Of a stretch of DNA of 34,013 nt, positions 15,050-23,201 are shown one piece after another. This DNA comes from an uncultured Bacteroidales bacterium (lineage in GTDB: Bacteria; Bacteroidota; Bacteroidia; Bacteroidales; Paludibacteraceae): the NCBI GenBank assembly GCA_902799555.1, contig CADCBB010000025.1, positions 1-34,013 on the forward strand, given 5' to 3'. The translations under genes and the position numbers were made by a program. The notes beneath the pieces were generated by a model. That model worked only from the letters and a program-made list of their open reading frames with translations, did not search any database and was not told the DNA's origin. Numbering within the stretch: the stretch's first letter is position 1; every line of letters starts with the position of its first letter.

Positions 15050-16021
15050 ATGGAGAATTTATACCGACATTTATATCATTGGTACGAGATTAACCACCGC
15101 ATTTTGCCCTGGCGCGAGACGGAGGATCCGTATGCTATCTGGTTGAGTGAAATCATCTTACAGCAGACTCGTGTGGCGCAAGGGATGGAATATTATATGC
15201 GATTTCTGAACCGCTGGCCGACAGTAGAGGACCTGGCGAAAGCCGACGAAGCGGAGGTGCTGCGCGAATGGCAAGGTTTAGGATACTACAGCAGGGCACG
15301 GAATCTGCATAAGGCGGCAAAGATGATAGGCTCCTCTTTTCCGAAGACCTTTGAAGAATTGAGGGCGTTGCCGGGCGTAGGGGACTATACAGCAGGGGCG
15401 ATTGCCAGTTTTGCGTATAACCTGCCCTATCCGGCCATGGACGGCAATGTGTATCGGGTTGTGGCGCGTCTATTGGATATCGATGAGGCGTTTGATACGA
15501 GTGCCGGTAAGAAATTGTTTCACCAGAAGATAGAAGAACTGCTGGATCGGGAGCACCCGCGGCTTTTCAACTCCGCGATCATGGAGTTTGGTGCGCTGCA
15601 TTGTACGCCGGCGCTGGGAGACGCCTGTATGACCTGTCCGCTGCAGGAGTGTTGCTTAGGTTATGCCCATGGAACGGCCGAGGTACTGCCGGTACGCAAG
15701 CCACGGCCGAAAGTAAGAGATCGCTGGTTTACGTATCACGTCTATCTTTGCGGCGATGAGACACTTATTCGCCGGCGAGAGGAAAAGGATATCTGGTATC
15801 ATTTGTACGAGTTTCCGTGCGAGGAAGGTCAAACGGAGGATAAATATCCGTTTACACATGTGCTCTCGCATCAAAAATTGCATGCGCGGTTCATTGTACA
15901 TAACGTACAAAAAATGCCGGACATAGCCGGCACGATTTGCATTCGTTGGGACGAACTCAATGATTATGCGCTTTCTCGATTAACGCTGCGAGCTCTTGAT
16001 ACAATGCAGCATAAGGCGTAG
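15050..16021 (+). CDS. mutY: A/G-specific adenine glycosylase
   Basis: A 323-residue base-excision-repair glycosylase that removes adenine opposite 8-oxoguanine. The catalytic glutamate is in LSEIILQQTRVAQG, the helix-hairpin-helix is LPGVGDYTAGAI, and the active-site aspartate is in AMDGNVYRVVARL. The [4Fe-4S] cysteines are in HCTPALGDACMTCPLQECC, and the first gap is seven residues instead of the usual six. A short C-terminal NUDIX-like domain (about residues 225-320) contains the FTHVLSHQKLHARF segment that recognises 8-oxoG. The frame is open upstream to 14981, but the ATG at 15050 matches the conserved start and the promoter. Its last 65 bp overlap the convergent DUF2520 gene. Confidence 0.94.
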   Translation: MENLYRHLYHWYEINHRILPWRETEDPYAIWLSEIILQQTRVAQGMEYYMRFLNRWPTVEDLAKADEAEVLREWQGLGYYSRARNLHKAAKMIGSSFPKTFEELRALPGVGDYTAGAIASFAYNLPYPAMDGNVYRVVARLLDIDEAFDTSAGKKLFHQKIEELLDREHPRLFNSAIMEFGALHCTPALGDACMTCPLQECCLGYAHGTAEVLPVRKPRPKVRDRWFTYHVYLCGDETLIRRREEKDIWYHLYEFPCEEGQTEDKYPFTHVLSHQKLHARFIVHNVQKMPDIAGTICIRWDELNDYALSRLTLRALDTMQHKA

Positions 16022-16688
16022 CGCGCAGGATTTCCAAATGATGATTTATGACCGCGTGATCTGCTCGCTTGGCAGGTCCCGTTTGGGCGTCGGCGGGTTT
16101 CATGACATGGATCTTCGCGGCGGTATTATCGATAAGCGGTAAGAGCGCCTCAAAGGGGATCGAGGTGCCTTTGAGGACATCTTCGGCAATGCGGCACATA
16201 AGATTCGTATAGTTATTGGCGAAGATACCGGCGATATGGAGCCGTTCGCGATCGTGCTGATTCGCCTCGTAGATCCGACTCGTCAGACATTGCGCGAGGC
16301 TGTAGATCGCAGCGACATCGTCGATGTTATGCCCCTCGATGAAACAAGGGATCGTGCTCCAATCATCAATGAGTGTCTCGCGGCTGAAACTCTGGAAGAA
16401 ATACAGGATTCCGGAATGAGGTTTATCCGGCCCAAAGACCGAAATCGGCATCGAGCCCGAGGTGTGCAGGTGTAAGGCTTGAGGCGCATGGATTTTGGAG
16501 ATCACTTCCGCTAATACATGGTCCACGACCGTATAAATATAGACATCTGCCTTGGGCAGATCGTTCACCGCAGCAGGATTTGCAGTAAGCGGTCGTGCAT
16601 GGACAAGCTCCGCATGGATTCCTTTCAATTCAAACGCGTGGTGCAGGTTCGTGCCCACACTGCCGGCACCTATGATAGCTATTCTCAT
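15957..16688 (-). CDS. Rossmann-like and DUF2520 domain protein
   Basis: A 243-residue protein with an N-terminal NAD(P)-binding Rossmann fold (MRIAIIGAGSVGTNL, glycine motif GxGxxG) and a helical C-terminal half of the DUF2520 type (ERLHIAGIFANNYTNLMCRIAEDVL). The family is related to 6-phosphogluconate and pyrroline-5-carboxylate-type dehydrogenases. Its substrate is not established. The start overlaps the dipeptidase stop by 4 bp (ATGA), so both are on one transcript from the promoter at 18114-18145. Its final 22 codons are antisense to the end of mutY. Confidence 0.87.
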   Translation of the reverse strand: MRIAIIGAGSVGTNLHHAFELKGIHAELVHARPLTANPAAVNDLPKADVYIYTVVDHVLAEVISKIHAPQALHLHTSGSMPISVFGPDKPHSGILYFFQSFSRETLIDDWSTIPCFIEGHNIDDVAAIYSLAQCLTSRIYEANQHDRERLHIAGIFANNYTNLMCRIAEDVLKGTSIPFEALLPLIDNTAAKIHVMKPADAQTGPAKRADHAVINHHLEILRATPYAALYQELAALIEKAHNH

Positions 16689-18094
16689 TTCGCGTACTCC
16701 TTATAAAATTCTGTTACCGCGATGATTCCGCGTTCCCATACTTCGAGATCCATTGATTCGTTGGGCGAATGGATGGCGTTCTGCTCGAGGCCAAAGCCCA
16801 TAAGGATGGTTTTGCAGCCCAAGATCTGCTCGAAAGATGAGATGATAGGGATAGAACCACCGCGACGAGCCGCTAAGGGGCGTTTACCGAAAGCTATCTC
16901 GAAGCCCTTCTCGGCGGCTTTATAGGCCGGTATATCGATCGGGCAGACATAGCCCTGACCGCCATGCATGGGAGTAACTCTTACGCGGACGCCCTTCGGC
17001 GCAATAGAGGCGATATAATCGATAAACGCCTGCGAGATTTTCTCGTGGTCTTGGTTAGCTACGAGACGACAGGACACTTTCGCAAAAGCCTTGGACGGCA
17101 GGACGGTTTTGGAGCCTTCTCCGGTATAGCCACCCCATATGCCGCAGACGTCGAAAGAGGGGCGACAAGAGTTACGTTCGAGGGTCGAATAACCGACTTC
17201 TCCGAAGACCTCATCCACATCAATCGCTTTGTTGTATTTTTCCTGCGAGAAAGGAATCTGTGCGATCATATCGCGTTCCGCTTGCGGGATAGGCAGCACA
17301 TCGTCGTAAAAATGTGGTATTGTGATTCTTCCGTCCTTATCAACGACTTGAGCAAGCATCTCGCAAAGGGCATTGATCGGGTTCTTCACCGCGCCGCCGA
17401 AATGTCCGGAATGGAGGTCACGATTCGGGCCATCCACTTCGATCTCCCAGTACGCGAGACCGCGGAGTCCGGTAGTGATAGAAGGCGTCTCTTTACCGAT
17501 CATCGAGGTGTCCGAAACCAAAATTATATCTGCCTTGAGCAACTCTTTGTGGTCCTCGAGGAAAGCCTCCAGAGAGGGCGAACCGATCTCTTCTTCACCT
17601 TCGAAGATAAACTTGACGTTACAAGCCATCAAGCCTTCATGAACGAGGTATTCGAAAGCCTTCGCTTGAATCATGGCTTGGCCTTTGTCATCGTCTGCAC
17701 CGCGGGCATAAAGACGGCCGTCCCGGATAGAAGGCTCCCACGGATTCGATTTCCAGAGATCGAGCGGCTCTACCGGCATTACGTCGTAGTGGGCGTAGAC
17801 CAAAACGGTAGGAATAACCCCACCCTGCCCCTCCCCCCAAGGGAGGGAACATTGATATTCACCATAGACGAACGGATTCGAAGACTCCTTCCCTTGAGGG
17901 GAAGGCAGGGATGGGGTTATCACATCTGCTTTTTGGCAGCCGGCTGCGATCAGCAGCTCTTTCCAGCGCTCCGCGCATTTCAGCATATCGGCTTTATGCT
18001 CAGCCTGACAACTCACACTTGGGATCCGAATGAGGCTCGCCCACTCCTCCATAAACCGCTCACGATGAGCGTTGATATACGATTGAATATCCAT
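16685..18094 (-). CDS. M20-family dipeptidase with two in-frame palindromic insertions
   Basis: A 469-residue zinc metallopeptidase of the M20 family. It has the metal ligands in LVYAHYDVMP, ARGADDDKGQ and EGEEEIGSPS (catalytic and binding glutamates), and the lid-region marker DLHSGHFGG. It should hydrolyse dipeptides or short peptides in the cytoplasm. Residues 58-72 (VITPSLPSPQGKESS) and 81-95 (QCSLPWGEGQGGVIP) are encoded by two inverted copies of a palindromic element. They flank NPFVYGEY, which resembles the normal family segment before the HYD motif. Both insertions keep the frame, so the enzyme is probably still made. The ATG at 18094 follows a well-matched promoter, and the stop overlaps the DUF2520 gene. 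Confidence 0.92.
   Translation of the reverse strand: MDIQSYINAHRERFMEEWASLIRIPSVSCQAEHKADMLKCAERWKELLIAAGCQKADVITPSLPSPQGKESSNPFVYGEYQCSLPWGEGQGGVIPTVLVYAHYDVMPVEPLDLWKSNPWEPSIRDGRLYARGADDDKGQAMIQAKAFEYLVHEGLMACNVKFIFEGEEEIGSPSLEAFLEDHKELLKADIILVSDTSMIGKETPSITTGLRGLAYWEIEVDGPNRDLHSGHFGGAVKNPINALCEMLAQVVDKDGRITIPHFYDDVLPIPQAERDMIAQIPFSQEKYNKAIDVDEVFGEVGYSTLERNSCRPSFDVCGIWGGYTGEGSKTVLPSKAFAKVSCRLVANQDHEKISQAFIDYIASIAPKGVRVRVTPMHGGQGYVCPIDIPAYKAAEKGFEIAFGKRPLAARRGGSIPIISSFEQILGCKTILMGFGLEQNAIHSPNESMDLEVWERGIIAVTEFYKEYAK
17814..17850 (+). repeat. REP-like palindromic element, copy 1 (inside dipeptidase gene)
   Basis: A 37-bp element with an internal CCCTCCC/GGGAGGG palindrome. It starts ATAACCCCACCCTGCC on the plus strand and is roughly 85% identical to the reverse complement of copy 2. 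Confidence 0.8.
17884..17920 (-). repeat. REP-like palindromic element, copy 2 (inside dipeptidase gene)
   Basis: Minus-strand copy starting ATAACCCCATCCCTGCC, with an internal CCTTCCC/GGGAAGG palindrome around CTCAA. With copy 1 it forms an inverted pair separated by 33 bp of apparently native coding sequence. Confidence 0.8.
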
Positions 18095-18113
18095 GATTAT
18101 TGATTTTGCGGTG

Positions 18114-18145
18114 CAAAATTACAACAAAAAAATGATACAAACAAA
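18114..18145 (-). promoter_or_regulatory. Promoter for the dipeptidase operon
   Basis: Minus strand TTTG (18142-18145), 20-bp spacer, TAATTTTG (18114-18121). The ATG at 18094 follows 19 bp later. Confidence 0.8.
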
Positions 18146-18217
18146 TAAATTAGTAACAAAATTATTAGTAATAAAATTATTACAAGCTTAAAACATTGTT
18201 ATAGTGCGATTTACATA

Positions 18218-18258
18218 AACAAAAAAAAGTGAGCAGCACACACGTACTACCCACTTTT
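18218..18258 (-). terminator. Terminator of the LRR protein gene
   Basis: A 12-bp stem between 18225-18236 and 18247-18258 (G-T pairs allowed) with a 10-nt loop. Read on the minus strand it ends in eight T residues. It lies 18 bp after the LRR gene stop. Confidence 0.78.
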
Positions 18259-18272
18259 CACTCTTCACTTTT
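18252..18272 (-). repeat. Heptameric tandem repeat, three units (CACTTTT type)
   Basis: Units CACTTTT, CACTCTT and CACTTTT on the plus strand lie directly after the LRR gene stop. The last plus-strand-left unit also forms one arm of the terminator stem. Confidence 0.75.
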
Positions 18273-18275
18273 CAG

Positions 18276-21200
18276 TTATCTCACCTCTTGTCCTTGGAGA
18301 GTGTAGGTCTTGTTGTCAAAAAGAATATAAACATTTCCTTCTCGAATAAGTTTTTGTGCGGAATTATTGGAATTAATTATTACTTCTTGTAATGAAGTTT
18401 CTTCGTTAGCTTCATAGATAGCTTCGATCTCTATAACATTATTGTCTATGATAGTCGCTTTAGGACGCCAACCAAGAAATGTAAAGCCATTTATCTCAGG
18501 TGCGGCAGGAACTTTAAGTGTTATATCATTACTTAAAATCTCATCTCCTTCCTTGGTGTTGAATATAACGATAAAGTTAGCATTTTCTCCCAATTCATAT
18601 TGTGCTGTAACGGTTAAATCCTCGGTTATATTGTGATAGTCTTTATCCCAACCGATAAATGTATAACCTTCTCGAATCGGATCTAAGGGAGCCGTTGCTG
18701 AAGTATTCCAATCTACACTATCGCGTTTTAGTATTGTATTATCCCAATCTAAAAATTCAACTCTGTATCGTTTGATCTTGTAAAAAGCAGTGATAGTCAT
18801 ATTTTCTGTGACATTCGAAAAATCTCTATCCCAACCTATGAAAGTATACCCTTCGCGCATAGGATCTGCTGGAGCTGTGGCTGATTCTCCACTAATAACT
18901 TGTTCGGTTTTTATAATAGCACCATCCCAATCTACAAAATTTACCACATATTCATTGACAACATAATTTTGAATAGTCCATCCTGTAGGTATGCCGTTAT
19001 TCCCATTTGTCCATGAAGTCATCTTACTATTTTTAACAAATGTTCCTGATGAGGCAACGCCATTTACCCATCCCTGTGTACATCCTGTTGCGCTGATATT
19101 AGTTGCTAAACATTTTATATAATTAAGAAGACTGCACTGATAAAACATTTGATTATAACTATAGTCGCCTAAAGTTTTTGCCGGTAACTCTGGCGCACTT
19201 GTTATTGCAGTTTGCATAAACATTTGATTATAGCAATAAGTTGTTAGATTAGTAGCCGGTAGTATCGTAGGAGCAGATGTGAGAGAAGTACAACCTCGAA
19301 ACATGCGCCAATAACAATAATCAGTTAAGCTTTCTGCCATTAGCGAAGGAGCAGACATTAATGAAGCACAATCTTGAAACATACTCACATAACAACATGG
19401 AGCTAATGTAGTAGCCGGCAGTTCCGGTGCTGTAGAAATAGCGGTACCAGAGAACATGCTTTGGTAACAATAATCAGCTAATGTCTGAGCAGGAAGAATT
19501 GTTGGAGCCAAAGTCAAATTAGTGCATCCCTGAAACATACTAGTGTAACAACTGGCTGCTATTGTTGTCGCAGGTAATGATGGAGCAGAAATTAGCGAAG
19601 TACATTCTCTGAACATACTACAATAACCATGATCAGTCAATGTCATTGCAGGTAGAACAGGAGCAGAACTTAATGAAGAACAACCTCGGAACATACCTAT
19701 ATAACAATAATCAGCAAGTTCTGTAGAGGGTAATTCAGGTGCATAAATTAAACCAACACAGTCCTTAAACAGATTTGCTCCACAATATTCTTTTAGAGGA
19801 GCATTTAAGTTTGCATAATTCCATAAATAATTGATATTTCCATATGCTGCAATTGCACCTGTCATAGTAAACTGAGTGTAATCAGTTGAAGTATTGTTGT
19901 CACTAAGCACACCTCTCATATAGACCGAATCGCCATTATTTAAAGTTATACTAGTGGCTGTTGTCATATTTATCCATGTGGTTCCATTTCTAGAATATTC
20001 TATGACCTGATGACTAGCCAATGATGACAAACCTATTGTTGAACCGTTTTGATAAGATGTAAAAAGAAAATCGTCACTAGATAATTCTGATCTAAAAATA
20101 GCAGTATATGTCGCATCTTCTGAAACTACAATTGTTCTTGGATTATCCGTGTTTCCATCAGACCAATGACTGAATATGTATCCTTCATTAGGTATAGCAA
20201 CTAATGATATTGATGTGCCACTTTCATATTCGCCCGCGCCCTCTACATGTCCATTTATAGCATCGGTATAAATCGTGTAACTACCTGAAGGAATCGGAAG
20301 AATTTGATAAAACTCTTCCCACCAAATTGCATTTGAATATAATTCTATGCTCTCTTCTGGTACATAGAGAGGAATATTTTTATTAGGGAACGAACTACTT
20401 TTAGAAGTAGGAGGTGTTGTCGCCTTACAAACCACTTCTGTCAATGTATTATAAAAAGCATTATCTCCTATACTTGTAACATTTTTGGGAATTGTTATTG
20501 TTGTAAGAGGTTCATATCTAAAAGCATTGATACCTATCTTAGTAATACTATCTCCTAAGATAAGTTCTCTTATAGGATAATCAAGTCCAATTTTGTTTGC
20601 AAAGCAGTTTTGTGTGTATACCTCAGTGTAATCCATCCCTACATACTTATCTGAATTTATTGATATTTTTTGGATCGGGCTTTGTGAGAAAGCGTAGTTG
20701 CCTATATATGAGATACTATGAGGTATAGAAACAGCATGTAAACTATTGCATCCCCGAAAAGCATTATCTCCAATTCTAGTTACATTGGTTCCTATAATAT
20801 ACTCCTTTACCTGTTGTCCATAAATTGATCCACTCACATTTGATTCTAAAGTAACCACATATAAACTATCACACGCATAAAACGCGTTCTCTCCTATACT
20901 ATTTACTTTGGAAGGGATGGTTATTGAGGATAACCTCTTGCATTGATAGAAAACCTCTGCTCCTATTTTAGTAATACTATTAGGAATATCTACATGGACT
21001 AAATTGCTGCATCTATAAAAAGTCTTATCGTTAATATCCGTCACTCCATTTGGAATAATTACGTTATTTAAACTAGAACATTCTTCAAATGCACTTATGC
21101 CAATAGTCTTAACACTATTGGGAATGGTTAATGTAGATAGTTTTTGACAACCGTAAAATGCTTGTTTCCCTATACTACTAATACTATTGGGAAGTTCTAT

Positions 21201-22211
21201 AGACTCTAAATTTTTACAATTATAAAAAGTCATATTTTTTATACTTGTCGCCCCTCCTATTACTACAGATGTCAGAGATGTACAATGCTGAAATGCGCTA
21301 ACTCCTATACTTGTAACCGTATTGGGAATAGTTATTGATTTCAAGTTTTTACAATTAACAAAAGCATAATTACTGATACTTGCAACGTTACCTGGAATAG
21401 TTATATTTGCTAATAACTCCATATTTAGATACAAGTTCTTGGCGTAAGATAATGGATTCGCATAGTATCCCCCGAATGATATATTGCACCAGGTTAGTAT
21501 GTCCGAAACATTAACTGAAGTTAATCCACTGCATGAAAAGAACGCACTATCACCAATATTTGTAACACTATTCGGTATAATAATAGATGTTAAATTTTTC
21601 ATGCCATAACAGAGACATGAAGGTATCTTCTTAACATTGTTGCCAAATGTAAAAGTTTGTACGGAAGATGCAAATGGAGGATGTGTTCGGGAAAAATTGT
21701 TACAACTTTGAGCATTCCACTCAATGGATACAACATTACTACACCCAAAAGCATCTGAGGACATACTTGTAACTCCTCGCCCAATAGAAATAGATGTTAC
21801 TCCAGAACAATTTCCATAGGCACTAGTTCCAATATTTGTAACTCCATCAGGCAAGGTAATAGTATTTAATCGTATGCATCCGTAAAAAGAGTATGCTCCA
21901 ATTTTTGTAATACTGCTTGGGATTTCTATAGACGCCAATTTGGCGCAATTATAAAAAGCCCTATTACCTATACTAGTAATTCCTTCTGACAAAGAAACTG
22001 TTGCAATGTACGAGACATATTCATACCAAGGAACACTGTTGTTAGTTGACCAATTTGTCATAGTACCACTTCCCTCTATGACGAGTGTGCTATCGCGAGT
22101 GTTTAATACCCAGGTAAGATTAGTACCACAAGTTCCATCAATAATGGCTGCTTGGCAAATATATACACATGCAAATAATGTTAATAAAAGAAGTGAAATC
22201 TTGTGTTTCAT
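18276..22211 (-). CDS. BspA-like leucine-rich-repeat surface protein with InlB-type repeats
   Basis: A 1311-residue exported protein. A signal peptide (residues 1-21) is followed by about 600 residues of BspA-type LRR_5 repeats with the rhythm SIGxxAFxxCxxLxxITIPxxV. A divergent InlB B-repeat-like domain follows (about 643-705, ending FSHWSDGNTDNPRTIVV). Next comes a second repeat array of about 24 residues per unit with the pattern CYxxMFxGCxxLxxAPxLPA (about 815-1030), then Listeria-Bacteroides repeats (VNFVDWDGAII, REGYTFIGWD; about 1085-1270). The C-terminus IREGNVYILFDNKTYTLQGQ resembles a short T9SS-type sorting tail, which fits PorU encoded nearby. Such proteins mediate adhesion to host or to other bacteria. 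Codon use is visibly AT-richer than in the flanking genes. No clear promoter was found upstream, and the gene before it ends 12 bp away. Confidence 0.88.
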   Translation of the reverse strand: MKHKISLLLLTLFACVYICQAAIIDGTCGTNLTWVLNTRDSTLVIEGSGTMTNWSTNNSVPWYEYVSYIATVSLSEGITSIGNRAFYNCAKLASIEIPSSITKIGAYSFYGCIRLNTITLPDGVTNIGTSAYGNCSGVTSISIGRGVTSMSSDAFGCSNVVSIEWNAQSCNNFSRTHPPFASSVQTFTFGNNVKKIPSCLCYGMKNLTSIIIPNSVTNIGDSAFFSCSGLTSVNVSDILTWCNISFGGYYANPLSYAKNLYLNMELLANITIPGNVASISNYAFVNCKNLKSITIPNTVTSIGVSAFQHCTSLTSVVIGGATSIKNMTFYNCKNLESIELPNSISSIGKQAFYGCQKLSTLTIPNSVKTIGISAFEECSSLNNVIIPNGVTDINDKTFYRCSNLVHVDIPNSITKIGAEVFYQCKRLSSITIPSKVNSIGENAFYACDSLYVVTLESNVSGSIYGQQVKEYIIGTNVTRIGDNAFRGCNSLHAVSIPHSISYIGNYAFSQSPIQKISINSDKYVGMDYTEVYTQNCFANKIGLDYPIRELILGDSITKIGINAFRYEPLTTITIPKNVTSIGDNAFYNTLTEVVCKATTPPTSKSSSFPNKNIPLYVPEESIELYSNAIWWEEFYQILPIPSGSYTIYTDAINGHVEGAGEYESGTSISLVAIPNEGYIFSHWSDGNTDNPRTIVVSEDATYTAIFRSELSSDDFLFTSYQNGSTIGLSSLASHQVIEYSRNGTTWINMTTATSITLNNGDSVYMRGVLSDNNTSTDYTQFTMTGAIAAYGNINYLWNYANLNAPLKEYCGANLFKDCVGLIYAPELPSTELADYCYIGMFRGCSSLSSAPVLPAMTLTDHGYCSMFRECTSLISAPSLPATTIAASCYTSMFQGCTNLTLAPTILPAQTLADYCYQSMFSGTAISTAPELPATTLAPCCYVSMFQDCASLMSAPSLMAESLTDYCYWRMFRGCTSLTSAPTILPATNLTTYCYNQMFMQTAITSAPELPAKTLGDYSYNQMFYQCSLLNYIKCLATNISATGCTQGWVNGVASSGTFVKNSKMTSWTNGNNGIPTGWTIQNYVVNEYVVNFVDWDGAIIKTEQVISGESATAPADPMREGYTFIGWDRDFSNVTENMTITAFYKIKRYRVEFLDWDNTILKRDSVDWNTSATAPLDPIREGYTFIGWDKDYHNITEDLTVTAQYELGENANFIVIFNTKEGDEILSNDITLKVPAAPEINGFTFLGWRPKATIIDNNVIEIEAIYEANEETSLQEVIINSNNSAQKLIREGNVYILFDNKTYTLQGQEVR

Positions 22212-22223
22212 AATTATATTTAT

Positions 22224-22946
22224 TTAGAAATTAATATGCGATATTATTGCCCAAATTGCCGTTGTCGTGAGATTTGCCAACAATCTTGCGACAAATGTTT
22301 GCAACCACTGCTTTGTAGGAGAAATATTTGAGTACTTAATATCCTTCTCTATTAACAAATACATGCGGATAGCGCCCCAAATATATTTATCAACCTCTCG
22401 ATAACTTTTATAGAAAGATTTAATACCAGACTTGTCTATAAATTCATTATAAACATATATGTAATCGCTATATGCAGTACTGCGATTCTTATTTACATTT
22501 GCAATCTTTTTCTCGGTTGCTTTATCAAAAAAACCTAATTTATTTAGGTGTAAGAAAAACTTCCAAACGTATCTGTCATAAATTGGATAATAATCAGGTT
22601 GTAATAATGCACAATATTTAGTAGCGAAACTGAATTCATTCCGATTTCCTGTAAATGCAATCAGAGAAACCGCACATGGAAGATGATTTGTTATATCACT
22701 ATCTATTATATTACAATTCTTAACAATATGACTCGTTACATCATCTTCATTTACACGAGTATGGAAATACTTATTAAGGATCTTTACTTTTTCTCTAACA
22801 TCGCTTTCGATATTGTTTGCAGGATGCGCATTTTTACATTGCTGACATTCCATTTCTTGAATTTCAGACAAAAAGAGTATTTGTCGTCTCGCTTCAAGAA
22901 CTAATTGATACTCTTGTCGGGTGACTTTAAAATTAAATTTTGACAT
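22224..22946 (-). CDS. Unknown 240-residue protein, AT-rich
   Basis: I do not recognise a family. The protein is rich in lysine, asparagine, tyrosine and isoleucine. It has a CxxC pair (QEMECQQCKNAH, about residues 34-37) and a central segment EFSFATKYCALLQPDYYPIYD of a kind seen in some uncharacterised bacterial proteins. The C-terminal segment (LLANLTTTAIWAIISHI) is hydrophobic and could be a membrane helix. The ATG at 22946 starts the frame, and no TAnnTTTG promoter is visible in the 60 bp upstream. It lies downstream of the structured RNA and its terminator on the same strand, and 12 bp upstream of the LRR gene. Its AT-rich composition is shared with the LRR gene. A defence or toxin role is possible but unsupported by a motif. 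Confidence 0.72.
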   Translation of the reverse strand: MSKFNFKVTRQEYQLVLEARRQILFLSEIQEMECQQCKNAHPANNIESDVREKVKILNKYFHTRVNEDDVTSHIVKNCNIIDSDITNHLPCAVSLIAFTGNRNEFSFATKYCALLQPDYYPIYDRYVWKFFLHLNKLGFFDKATEKKIANVNKNRSTAYSDYIYVYNEFIDKSGIKSFYKSYREVDKYIWGAIRMYLLIEKDIKYSNISPTKQWLQTFVARLLANLTTTAIWAIISHINF

Positions 22947-23007
22947 AGTATTAAATCATTTTATTTTGCCTATTCTTAACGTTTTTCGGCATTCTCCATA
23001 CTCATAA

Positions 23008-23037
23008 ACAAAAAGCATGGACGGTTCTTGTCCATGC
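23008..23037 (-). terminator. Rho-independent terminator of the structured RNA
   Basis: Perfect 8-bp stem GCATGGAC (23015-23022) and GTCCATGC (23030-23037) with a 7-nt loop. Read on the minus strand it is followed by TTTTTGTTT. This is the clearest intrinsic terminator in the window. Confidence 0.88.
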
Positions 23038-23156
23038 TCTGAGGTCCTAGGAAAACCTATAACTACAAACGAGAATCGCCCACACTCAATGTGGACGTTC
23101 GCGTATTTGTTGTTGTAGTTATCACGATTTGAAATTTCCTAGGTTCCAGAGCGTGT
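23008..23156 (-). ncRNA. Rod-like structured RNA, 6S-RNA-like candidate
   Basis: The gap of about 305 bp between the 240-residue gene and the HEPN gene holds a nested inverted repeat ending in a perfect terminator. On the minus strand GCTCTG pairs with CAGAGC, then CCTAGGAAA pairs with TTTCCTAGG. After an asymmetric internal loop of about 12 by 4 nt, ATAACTACAA pairs with TTGTAGTTAT. After a second loop, a terminal hairpin forms around CCACA-TTGAG-TGTGG. A long rod with a central bubble, no open reading frame and its own terminator is what a 6S RNA looks like. The assignment rests on shape only. No convincing promoter was seen, so the 5' end (about 23156, possibly further upstream) is a guess. 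Alternatives are a mobile palindromic element or another regulatory RNA. Confidence 0.55.
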
Positions 23157-23201
23157 TACGAACAAATAGCAAACGCTTTATTTCAATATGTCCTTGCTCT
23201 T

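Noticed and set aside
18276-22211. CRISPR or other DNA repeat array, because of the regular repeats
   Set aside because: The repeats are protein repeats (LRR and related units) in one open frame, with variable DNA sequence and no conserved spacer structure.
23036-23152. Integron attC-like site
   Set aside because: Paired arms are present, but GTTATCA does not fit the GTTRRRY core. There is no integrase or cassette array nearby, and a terminator at one end fits an RNA gene better.
23036-23152. Invertible promoter of the Bacteroides phase-variation type
   Set aside because: The inverted arms are interrupted and unequal, no outward promoter lies between them, and no invertase gene is in the window.
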